Source: Candidatus Adiutrix sp.
Lineage (GTDB): Bacteria > Desulfobacterota > Desulfarculia > Adiutricales > Adiutricaceae
NCBI GenBank assembly: GCA_031286085.1
Contig: JAITUX010000130.1
Span: 1-11,617, forward strand
Direction of reading: 5' to 3'
Length of the DNA: 11,617 nt
Shown here in pieces: positions 6,886 to 11,617 of this stretch. The notes beneath the pieces are model-generated. The model was given only the letters and a program-made list of their open reading frames with translations, was not told the DNA's origin and did not search any database. The number at the start of each line of letters is the position of its first letter. Position 1 is the stretch's first letter. A program made the position numbers and the translations under genes.

Positions 6886-8895
6886 TTAGGCGGCTTCGAT
6901 CTTCTGACGGTCGGCCATATCCATGAGCACGCGTTCCCGGGCCACGTTGATGCCCAGTTTTTCGCGGTTATGGTCGATCCAGGCGATTATCTTGTGGGCC
7001 GACTTGATCGGGTCGGGTTCATAGGCCCACTTGCCGCCGTAGAGGTCATATATCTCGTTCTCCAGGTAGTTGGCGAACTTGGGCGAGCCGTAAATCGGCA
7101 GGGGCACGCCCAGCATGACGTTGACGCCGGAGGTGACGAAATACTGGCCGATGCCGACGGCCTTCTCGCTCATCCAGCCCGGGGCCGCGCCGGCCGCCGG
7201 CAGGTCGGCCAGTTCCTTGCCCAGGCCGCCGGCCTTGACCACCTCGGTGGCCGCGGTGAGGATACGGCTGTTATCGACGCAGGCGCCCATGTGGAGGACC
7301 GGGGGAATGCCCACCGTCTCGCAGACCTCGGCCAGGCCGGGACCGGCGTAGATCGCCGCCGCCTCCGGGGTCAGGAGGCCGGCCTTGCCGCAGGCCATGG
7401 CCGAGCAGCCCGTGGTCAGGACCACTATGTCGTGCTTTATGAGTTCCTTGATGAGGTCGATGTGGACCGTGTCATGTTCCACGCGGGCGTTGTTGCAGCC
7501 CACCACGCCGACCACGCCGCGGATGCGGCCGTTGATGATGTTGTCGTTCAGGGGCACGAAGGAGCCGCGGAAGGTGCCGCCCAGGTGATACTTGATGGCC
7601 TCGGTGGAGAAGCCCACCACCATCTTGTTCTGGTCGCTGGGGATGTTGACGTCCTTGCGGTTCTTGAAGTTGTCGGCCGCGATCTTGACGATCTCCTTGG
7701 CCTTTTCCATGGCGTGGTGTTCCTCGAACTCCACGTGCATGGTGTTCTTGCCCGAGGCGCACTTGGCTATGGGCATGGTGGTGATGAACTTGGTGTGGTA
7801 GCATTCGGAGACCGAGGCCAGGCTTTCCATGACGCACTGCACGTCAACCACCATGGCTTCCACCGCGCCGGTGATCACGGCCAGTTCCTGCTGCAGGTAG
7901 TCGCCGGCTATGGGCATGCCGTGGCGCACCAGGATCTCGTTGGCCGTGCAGCACATGCCGGCCACCACGTAGCCTTCGGCGCCCTTGCTCTTGGCGTATT
8001 CGATCATGTCCGGGGTGTGCACGGCGGCCACGATCATCTCCGACAGGAGCGGGTCGTGCCCGTGGACGATGATGTTGACCTTGGTATGGGAAAGGACGCC
8101 CAGGTTGATGTTCCCGAGAGTGGGGTAGGGCGTGCCGAAGAGGATGTCCGAAAAATCGGTGGCCATCATGGAGCCGCCCCAGCCGTTGGCCAGGGAGCAG
8201 CGGGAGGCCTGCTTGACGAGGTTCTTGTAATCCTGGTCCACGCCCATGTGGGTGCGGTGCATGATTTCCACGACTTCCCGGTCGAAGCCCCGGGGCTTGA
8301 CCCCGTGCTTGGTCCAGCGGTCGTAGGTGGGCTGGGGGGCGCGCTTCAGGTAGGCCATCTCGCCCCGCTGCTGGCCGAACTGGGCCGTGGCCGCGTCGGC
8401 CAACTCCTTGGCGATATCCCACTTGTCGCGGGGCACTTCCGCGTCGCCTTCCTGGACCGTGGTGGCGATGCCGAAATAGCCGGCCACCTCGCGCAGCTTG
8501 AGTTCGTCCTTTATGGTGTAGTCCTTGGCCTCGCCGTAGGCCATGGCCCGGAAGGTCTCCACCACGGCCCGGCCGTGGTCGGAGTGGGCGGAGCAGCCCG
8601 CGGCCACCATGCGCGCGAAGTTGCGGGCCACGATGGTCTCCGCGGTGGCCCCGCAGAGGCCCGTCCTCTTGTCAGGCTCGGTGCCGTCCTTGATGGCCTT
8701 GGTCAGGGGTATGCGGCAGGGGCCCTGGGAGCAGTTCTTGCAGCAGATGCCCTCGGTGCCGATATTGCACTGCTTCATCTTGACCGCCCGGTCGAAAATG
8801 GTCTCCTGGCCTTTTTCTTGAGCGATCTTCAGCATTTTTATGGTTGGAATATCACAACTGACGTCCTCGGGGACGGCTCTTTTTTCATCAGACAT
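6886..8895 (-). CDS. cooS: Ni-Fe-S carbon monoxide dehydrogenase catalytic subunit
   Basis: 669 residues (acsA in acetogens), against 674 in Moorella. It interconverts CO2 and CO and passes CO to AcsB. The D and B cluster cysteines are Cys43, Cys51, Cys52, Cys55, Cys60 and Cys81. C-cluster ligands are His280 in HGHDPLLSE, Cys316 in GMCCTANE, Cys354 in DVQCVME, Cys467 in GCNN, Cys497 in TTGCSA and Cys539 in GACVDN, so the active site looks complete. The start is the ATG at 8895, since AAAGGAG lies 7 bases upstream. An upstream in-frame TTG at 8910 overlaps that ribosome site and is unlikely. It lies in the acs operon after the 47-residue gene and before acsB, which supports the CODH of the CODH/ACS complex rather than a lone energy-conserving CooS. 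No CooC-type nickel ATPase lies next to it in this window. Confidence 0.97.
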   Translation of the reverse strand: MSDEKRAVPEDVSCDIPTIKMLKIAQEKGQETIFDRAVKMKQCNIGTEGICCKNCSQGPCRIPLTKAIKDGTEPDKRTGLCGATAETIVARNFARMVAAGCSAHSDHGRAVVETFRAMAYGEAKDYTIKDELKLREVAGYFGIATTVQEGDAEVPRDKWDIAKELADAATAQFGQQRGEMAYLKRAPQPTYDRWTKHGVKPRGFDREVVEIMHRTHMGVDQDYKNLVKQASRCSLANGWGGSMMATDFSDILFGTPYPTLGNINLGVLSHTKVNIIVHGHDPLLSEMIVAAVHTPDMIEYAKSKGAEGYVVAGMCCTANEILVRHGMPIAGDYLQQELAVITGAVEAMVVDVQCVMESLASVSECYHTKFITTMPIAKCASGKNTMHVEFEEHHAMEKAKEIVKIAADNFKNRKDVNIPSDQNKMVVGFSTEAIKYHLGGTFRGSFVPLNDNIINGRIRGVVGVVGCNNARVEHDTVHIDLIKELIKHDIVVLTTGCSAMACGKAGLLTPEAAAIYAGPGLAEVCETVGIPPVLHMGACVDNSRILTAATEVVKAGGLGKELADLPAAGAAPGWMSEKAVGIGQYFVTSGVNVMLGVPLPIYGSPKFANYLENEIYDLYGGKWAYEPDPIKSAHKIIAWIDHNREKLGINVARERVLMDMADRQKIEAA

Positions 8896-8921
8896 GGGAA
8901 CTCCTTTCAACGAGTCTGTCT

Positions 8922-8940
8922 CCCGCCCTTCTCGGGCGGG
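8922..8940 (-). other. hairpin upstream of cooS
   Basis: 7-bp GC stem (8922-8928 with 8934-8940) and a five-base loop, between the small gene and the cooS ribosome binding site. Confidence 0.4.
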
Positions 8941-8953
8941 TCGCCCGCCCTCT

Positions 8954-8989
8954 GGGGCGGCCTTTCCGGGCGGCCCCCAAGGCCGCCCC
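8954..8989 (-). other. intercistronic hairpin, small gene-cooS gap
   Basis: 11-bp perfect stem (8954-8964 with 8979-8989) with a 14-base loop, 27 bases after the stop of the 47-residue gene. With the hairpin at 8922-8940 it makes most of the 121-base gap a structured, GC-rich spacer. No T run follows. Confidence 0.5.
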
Positions 8990-9016
8990 CCTTCCGCCGG
9001 CTGCCCGGCCGAAGGC

Positions 9017-9160
9017 TTACTTCGCCACTTTCATACCCTCGTATTTGGGCAACCTCATGTGAACCCTCTCGAGTTCAGCGATTATCTTGGGGGCCACGCC
9101 TTCGCTCACGGCCGGCGCGGGGGCGGCGGCCTTGGCGGCTTTTTCCTTCTTTTCGCTCAT
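9017..9160 (-). CDS. small protein of unknown function in the acs operon (47 aa)
   Basis: I do not recognise this gene. An ATG at 9160 with TAAGGAG about 9 bases upstream opens 47 codons ending in TAA at 9017. Signal and spacing match the neighbouring acs genes, so I take it as translated. Residues 2-17 are Lys/Glu/Ala/Pro-rich (SEKKEKAAKAAAPAPA), like a flexible linker. Residues 18-47 look like one amphipathic helix (about PKIIAELERVH) and a basic tail (LPKYEGMKVAK). There is no cysteine, signal peptide or membrane segment. Its place directly before cooS and after acsD suggests a small subunit, linker or assembly peptide of the CODH/ACS complex; this is inference from position only. It could also be a remnant of a larger protein. 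Confidence 0.72.
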   Translation of the reverse strand: MSEKKEKAAKAAAPAPAVSEGVAPKIIAELERVHMRLPKYEGMKVAK

Positions 9161-9211
9161 TGACCTAACTCCTTAAGGCGGGCCGTGGCGGCCCGGAAGC
9201 CTGGATATATC

Positions 9212-9260
9212 CCCGGCCGCCCGGGTCAGGGCCGTGGAGGCCCTGACCCGGGCGGCCGGG
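9212..9260 (-). other. long perfect intercistronic hairpin, acsD-small gene gap
   Basis: 22-bp perfect stem (9212-9233 with 9239-9260) and a five-base loop, 8 bases after the acsD stop. It is the strongest of the operon hairpins. The minus strand after it has no T run, so it is better explained as a 3'-end stabiliser or processing boundary than a terminator. Partial termination cannot be excluded. Confidence 0.75.
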
Positions 9261-9268
9261 CCGATTCC

Positions 9269-10255
9269 TCAGAACTTGGTTATGGGCACTTCCGGCAGGC
9301 CGCCGCCGGGCGCGCCGCCGTCATAGATCAGCTTGATGTATTCCTTGACCAGCTTGACCGAGGCGGGATGCCGCATGGCCAGGATGCTGATCCCGGCCCC
9401 CAGGACGGCGATGGCCTCGGTCACTTCCATGAGCACGCCGCGGCACTGGGCGTCGCCCATATTGGGGTGCTCGGCGGTGGGGAGGTTGGCTTCCTTGGAC
9501 TTCCAGACGTCCTCGCCGAAGAAGCTGATGAGGGGCTGCTGCAGGGCGTCGTCCTGCTGCACCAGGGCGGCCATGGTGGTCCGCTCCATGACCGAGTAGC
9601 CGTATTCCATGCCGTAGCCCAGGCCGCCGGTGGTGGGGTCGCCGATGAGCCTATCCTTGGGCAGGCCCAGGCCGGTCAACAGGATGTTGAGCTGCTTGGC
9701 CAGGTTGACGTCGATGGGGCTGCGGGCGATGACGGTGTGGCCGTAGGCCAGGGCCTGGGCCCCGATCTGCTTGTAGTTCTTGTCCGTCACCGGGCCCAGG
9801 ATGAGGTTCTTGTTGGCGAACTTCTCAGCCACGGCCGCCAGGGTCTCGGCGTCCTTGTCCTTGTTGTCCACCCCGAAGACGATGACGGGCACGGAAACCG
9901 CGTCCACCACCTTCTGGACCGCGGCGATGGCCTCGGCCGGGCCGGTGTTGGTGCCGTTGGGGTCGGAGCTCTTGAGGTGCAGGCAGACTATGTCCGCGCC
10001 GTATTCCACGCACTTCTTGGCCCAGGCGCCGGGGTCGCCCAGAACGCCCTTGAAGGCCTCGGCCAGGGGCGCGGCCATTTCCTCGCCCGGGTTATGATCC
10101 CAGACGTCCAGCGAGATGAGGGGCTTGTGGGGGAACTTGCCCTCAAAGGTGTGGAAACTGTAGGCGTTCTGCCCGCCCACCAGGACTTTCTGCGGCCCCA
10201 GGGGCACTTCGTTGATTTTACCGCTGAATTTTACGGTCGGGATTTGAAAGGCCAA
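9269..10255 (-). CDS. acsD: corrinoid/iron-sulfur protein small subunit (CFeSP delta, AcsD)
   Basis: 328 residues, near the 323 of Moorella AcsD. It is a TIM-barrel protein that pairs with AcsC to hold the corrinoid. Family segments seen include SLDVWDHNP, HLKSSDPNGT, VFGVDNKDKD, LILGPVTDKNY, and the GGLGYGMEYGYSVMER stretch near residues 213-228. The start is a TTG at 10255: AGGAGG (10263-10268) lies 7 bases upstream and no nearby in-frame ATG fits. It is the first gene of the acs operon, behind a predicted leader of about 395 bases, and is followed by a 108-base gap with a 22-bp hairpin. A 9-bp hairpin at 10286-10308 sits just ahead of the ribosome binding site and may affect initiation. 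Confidence 0.95.
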   Translation of the reverse strand: MAFQIPTVKFSGKINEVPLGPQKVLVGGQNAYSFHTFEGKFPHKPLISLDVWDHNPGEEMAAPLAEAFKGVLGDPGAWAKKCVEYGADIVCLHLKSSDPNGTNTGPAEAIAAVQKVVDAVSVPVIVFGVDNKDKDAETLAAVAEKFANKNLILGPVTDKNYKQIGAQALAYGHTVIARSPIDVNLAKQLNILLTGLGLPKDRLIGDPTTGGLGYGMEYGYSVMERTTMAALVQQDDALQQPLISFFGEDVWKSKEANLPTAEHPNMGDAQCRGVLMEVTEAIAVLGAGISILAMRHPASVKLVKEYIKLIYDGGAPGGGLPEVPITKF

Positions 10256-10262
10256 GGTACTA

Positions 10263-10268
10263 CCTCCT
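10263..10268 (-). promoter_or_regulatory. strong ribosome binding site deciding the acsD TTG start
   Basis: AGGAGG on the minus strand, 7 bases before TTG (10255-10253). The strong Shine-Dalgarno makes up for the rare start codon and fixes the N-terminus as (M)AFQIPTVKF. Confidence 0.75.
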
Positions 10269-10285
10269 ATTGGTCTGTTCCAGGG

Positions 10286-10308
10286 GTTTTTGCGTCAGCC
10301 GCAAAAAC
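10286..10308 (-). other. hairpin just upstream of the acsD ribosome binding site
   Basis: Perfect 9-bp stem (10286-10294 with 10300-10308) with a five-base loop, 17 bases upstream of the Shine-Dalgarno. Runs of five A and five T make the outer stem weak. No T run follows on the minus strand. Confidence 0.45.
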
Positions 10309-10333
10309 AAACCTCGGATTTAATGTCAGGCCG

Positions 10334-10358
10334 CCGGCCGCCCAGGGCGCGCGGCCGG
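10334..10358 (-). other. GC hairpin in the acs leader
   Basis: 8-bp stem (10334-10341 with 10351-10358) and a nine-base loop. The arm at 10334-10341 could also pair with the identical segment at 10422-10429 inside the terminator-like hairpin. GGCCGG-type words are common in this genome, so this alternative carries little weight. Confidence 0.35.
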
Positions 10359-10405
10359 AAAACACCGGAACAATTTTCAAACCCGGCCGACGAATCGCCT
10401 CAGAC

Positions 10406-10443
10406 AAAAAAAGCCCCGGGCGCGGCCGGAGGCCACAAGGCTT
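10406..10443 (-). terminator. terminator-like hairpin in the acs leader (possible attenuator)
   Basis: On the minus strand a two-part stem (10439-10443 with 10411-10415; 10431-10436 with 10422-10427, one G-U pair) with an asymmetric internal loop and a three-base loop is followed by seven T residues (10412-10406). The plus strand has no T run after it, so it acts on the acs strand. It lies about 150 bases before acsD and about 210 after the predicted start of transcription. It could be an attenuator for the operon, or the 3' end of a separate small RNA. Confidence 0.55.
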
Positions 10444-10520
10444 CGTTTAAAGTTGCTACGCTTTTTGAATCCGGACAATGACGTCACTACAGACAATCTC
10501 TCAAGCCGCCCCCGAGGCCT

Positions 10521-10639
10521 CTGGGACCAGGGCGATTTTTCAACATTACCAAGAAGTTAAACCCAGACACCCACCCCGGTACGCTCATGATGTCAGAAAA
10601 TCGCTCCGCACCACGATCAGGTGAACACCGCCTGGTCAG
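10521..10639 (-). ncRNA. candidate structured leader RNA (three-way junction) upstream of acsD
   Basis: Minus-strand helices nest cleanly. P1 pairs 10639-10631 with 10531-10521 (nine pairs, a two-base bulge). P2 pairs 10604-10597 with 10539-10532 (eight pairs) and abuts P1 on its 3' side. P3 pairs 10594-10589 with 10571-10566 (six pairs, one G-U). A side hairpin pairs 10623-10620 with 10612-10609. The P3 wobble pairs only in minus-strand RNA; on the plus strand it is an A-C mismatch. The element starts about 11 bases after the predicted transcription start, as riboswitch aptamers often do. I see no cobalamin-riboswitch B12 box and recognise no known class. Found by eye, not by folding. Confidence 0.4.
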
Positions 10640-10656
10640 TTTATTCTTTGGTATTT

Positions 10657-10684
10657 ATCCTATCACATTCACTTTTTTTGTCAA
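10657..10684 (-). promoter_or_regulatory. acsD: predicted sigma70-type promoter of the acs operon
   Basis: On the minus strand a perfect TTGACA (10684-10679) and TAGGAT (10662-10657) are 16 bases apart, with an A tract in the spacer. RNA would start near 10650, giving a leader of about 395 bases before acsD. I found no convincing promoter nearer to acsD. Confidence 0.6.
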
Positions 10685-10711
10685 GCCTTTTCCTTCACAA
10701 GCAAATAACTC

Positions 10712-10740
10712 TTGAAAACTCCCCCGGGCCGCATTATAAA
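10712..10740 (+). promoter_or_regulatory. scpB: predicted sigma70-type promoter of scpB
   Basis: TTGAAA (10712-10717) and TATAAA (10735-10740) with 17 bases between, near consensus. RNA would start near 10747, about 52 bases before the scpB ATG. The -35 boxes of this and the acs promoter are 27 bases apart and face away from each other. Confidence 0.6.
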
Positions 10741-10798
10741 GAAGACGGCCGACCGCCCGGCTAAAATTCCGGCCCGCCCTGGCCGCGCGAGGTTCGCC

Positions 10799-11347
10799 AT
10801 GACCGCCGTCTCCCTGAAAACCATCGTGGAAGGCCTTTTGTTCGTGGCCGACGAACCCCTGTCCCTGGAGCGCCTGGCCCAGGCCCTGGAGGAGGCGCCC
10901 CCCCCCGGCCGCCTGGAGCGGGTGCTGGACGAACTGATAAACGAGTATGAGGAACTGGGCCGGGCCTTTGTCCTGGGGCCGGTGGCCGGCGGGTTTCAGT
11001 TCCGCACCCGGCCGGAGCTGGCCCCCCACATCCTGCGCCTCAAGAAGAAATCCCCGGCCCGCCTCTCCAAGCCGGCCCTGGAGACCCTGGCCGTCATCGC
11101 CTACCGCCAGCCGGTCCTTAAGGCGGAAGTGGAAAAAATCCGCAAGGTCGAGGCCGGGGGCCTGATCAAGGCCCTTATGGAAAAGGACCTCATCCGGGTC
11201 GTGGGCCGGCGGGACCTGCCGGGCCGGCCCCTCCTCTACGGCACCACCCGCAAGTTCCTGGAAACCTTCGATCTCCCCAACCTGGACGCCCTGCCCTCCA
11301 TCGAGGAAATCGAATCCCTGGGGCCGGCCGCGCCCGGCTTGTTCTGA
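10799..11347 (+). CDS. scpB: segregation and condensation protein B
   Basis: 182 residues, within the family range. ScpB is the winged-helix (kleisin-interacting) subunit of the SMC-ScpA-ScpB condensin that folds and separates chromosomes. Visible marks are LKTIVEGLLFVADEPLSLERLAQAL (first winged helix; key residues Leu6, Phe15, Pro20, Leu27), the signature LSKPALETLAVIAYRQPV (89-106), and GRPLLYGTTRKFLETFDLP (142-160). The start is the ATG at 10799, where the family begins; a GAGG about 8 bases upstream is a weak Shine-Dalgarno. An in-frame TTG at 10712 is part of the -35 box and would add 29 unlikely residues. ScpA, often the gene before, is not next to it here: scpB runs alone and diverges from the acs operon. 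Its TGA is the first three bases of a 21-bp palindrome. Confidence 0.95.
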   Translation: MTAVSLKTIVEGLLFVADEPLSLERLAQALEEAPPPGRLERVLDELINEYEELGRAFVLGPVAGGFQFRTRPELAPHILRLKKKSPARLSKPALETLAVIAYRQPVLKAEVEKIRKVEAGGLIKALMEKDLIRVVGRRDLPGRPLLYGTTRKFLETFDLPNLDALPSIEEIESLGPAAPGLF

Positions 11348-11400
11348 CAAAAGGGGAATTGAAGGCCGGCGGAGCCGGACCTTCAATTCCCCTTTTGTCA
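11345..11400. terminator. long inverted repeat between scpB and the DUF805 gene, probable bidirectional terminator
   Basis: Perfect 21-bp arms (11345-11365 with 11380-11400), continued inside by four more pairs (11366-11369 with 11375-11378) past one unpaired A. The AAAAGGGG...CCCCTTTT layout suits termination in both directions between convergent genes. The left arm starts with the scpB stop codon itself. Confidence 0.65.
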
Positions 11401-11410
11401 GGTCAACGGT

Positions 11411-11443
11411 AGGCCGGCTCCGCCGGCCTGTCTATTTATTTTT
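11411..11443 (+). terminator. second scpB terminator hairpin
   Basis: 8-bp stem (11411-11418 with 11422-11429) and a three-base loop, followed by the T-rich stretch TCTATTTATTTTT. Fifteen bases here (11414-11428) are the exact complement of the inner part of the preceding repeat (11364-11378), so the two could also pair with each other. Confidence 0.6.
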
Positions 11444-11459
11444 AATAAAAACCATAAGA

Positions 11460-11617
11460 TCAGGCCCCCTTGGGGTTGGGTCCGTATTGGTTTTCGCCCG
11501 GCTGGCTGTCCAGGCACAGAAAGACCAGGATGATTATGGCGCCGACCAGGGGAATCAGCAGCAAAAGCAGCCACCAGCCGCTTTTGCCGATGTCGTGCAG
11601 GCGGCGTATGCCCAGGC
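11460..11617 (-). CDS. DUF805 family membrane protein, C-terminal end, cut by window edge
   Basis: The last 51 residues and the TGA of a minus-strand gene whose start lies outside the window. The family signature RRLHDIGKSGWW is followed by a hydrophobic membrane segment (LLLLLIPLVGAIIILVFLCL) and a polar tail, SQPGENQYGPNPKGA, all typical of DUF805 (YhaH/YhaI-like) inner-membrane proteins. The function of the family is poorly known. It converges with scpB over a 112-base gap holding two hairpins. Confidence 0.9.
   Translation of the reverse strand, partial: LGIRRLHDIGKSGWWLLLLLIPLVGAIIILVFLCLDSQPGENQYGPNPKGA

Noticed and set aside
2732..6889. Very long open frame (1385 codons) on the plus strand opposite acsE, acsC and acsB
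   Set aside because: It is antisense to three firmly identified genes. Its protein is a Gly/Val/Asp/His-rich mirror of their codons, has no recognisable domain and spans several gene borders. High GC makes stop codons rare in that frame.
6793..9168. Long plus-strand open frame (791 codons) opposite cooS
   Set aside because: Same antisense artefact: low-complexity, crosses the hairpin gaps and the 47-residue gene, and has no family features.
3043..9268. Reading the operon hairpins as copies of one REP or mobile repeat
   Set aside because: Stem and loop sequences differ from gap to gap; only GC richness and position are shared.
10290..10481. 63-codon plus-strand frame in the divergent intergenic region
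   Set aside because: TTG start without ribosome site, no promoter in front, composition not protein-like, and it runs opposite the acs leader.
10487..10588. Possible 33-residue upstream reading frame in the acs leader (ATG at 10588, minus strand)
   Set aside because: No Shine-Dalgarno at proper distance, no run of a control amino acid, and it overlaps helices P2 and P3. A leader peptide cannot be fully excluded.
10521..10639. Known RNA classes for the leader: cobalamin riboswitch, SRP RNA, 6S RNA, fluoride switch, tRNA
   Set aside because: No B12 box, no GGAAGGAAGCAGC tetraloop region, no tRNA arms, and no fluoride-type core seen on either strand. 6S RNA is the hardest to exclude by eye.
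1..11617. CRISPR arrays, insertion sequences, att sites, tRNA or rRNA genes
   Set aside because: No regularly spaced repeats, transposase or integrase frames, or RNA gene signatures were seen on either strand.

Overview
The window carries most of a carbonyl-branch Wood-Ljungdahl (reductive acetyl-CoA) operon from a GC-rich anaerobe. Read on the minus strand the order is acsD, a 47-codon gene of unknown function, cooS/acsA, acsB, acsC, acsE. These encode both halves of the corrinoid iron-sulfur protein (CFeSP), the Ni-Fe-S CO dehydrogenase, acetyl-CoA synthase, and the methyl-H4folate:CFeSP methyltransferase. The metal-ligand and pterin-binding residues I checked in CODH, ACS, AcsC and AcsE are present, so the set looks functional. 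The protein style and gene order suggest a Desulfobacterota/deltaproteobacterial sulfate reducer or acetogen rather than a Firmicute. That is an inference from residues and composition, and the pathway direction (acetate oxidation or CO2 fixation) cannot be read from this DNA.

Layout. 1-552 (minus): N-terminal part of a NadA-family protein, cut by the window edge. 590-1981 (minus): gltX with its own promoter, probably co-transcribed with nadA. 2063-2094: intrinsic terminator of the acs operon. 2131-10255 (minus): the acs operon. 10256-10798: a 543-base divergent intergenic region with back-to-back sigma70-type promoters, a roughly 395-base leader on the acs side, and the scpB promoter on the other. 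10799-11347 (plus): scpB. 11345-11443: nested hairpins and terminator. 11460-11617 (minus): C-terminal end of a DUF805 membrane protein.

How it works together. AcsE moves the methyl group from methyl-tetrahydrofolate to the cobalt of AcsC/AcsD. CooS makes CO from CO2 (or the reverse). AcsB joins methyl, CO and CoA at its A-cluster. No nickel-insertion ATPase (CooC/AcsF) and no methyl-branch gene is present here, so those must lie elsewhere.

Most worth a second look: (1) the long acs leader, with a predicted three-way-junction RNA starting about 11 nt after the predicted transcription start and a terminator-like hairpin with seven U residues before acsD; (2) the small unknown gene between acsD and cooS; (3) a GC-rich hairpin after every stop codon in the operon; (4) a NadA homologue that keeps its Fe-S cysteines but has lost several substrate-binding residues; (5) a GluRS with Gly in place of the usual Glu of the RIEDTD motif.
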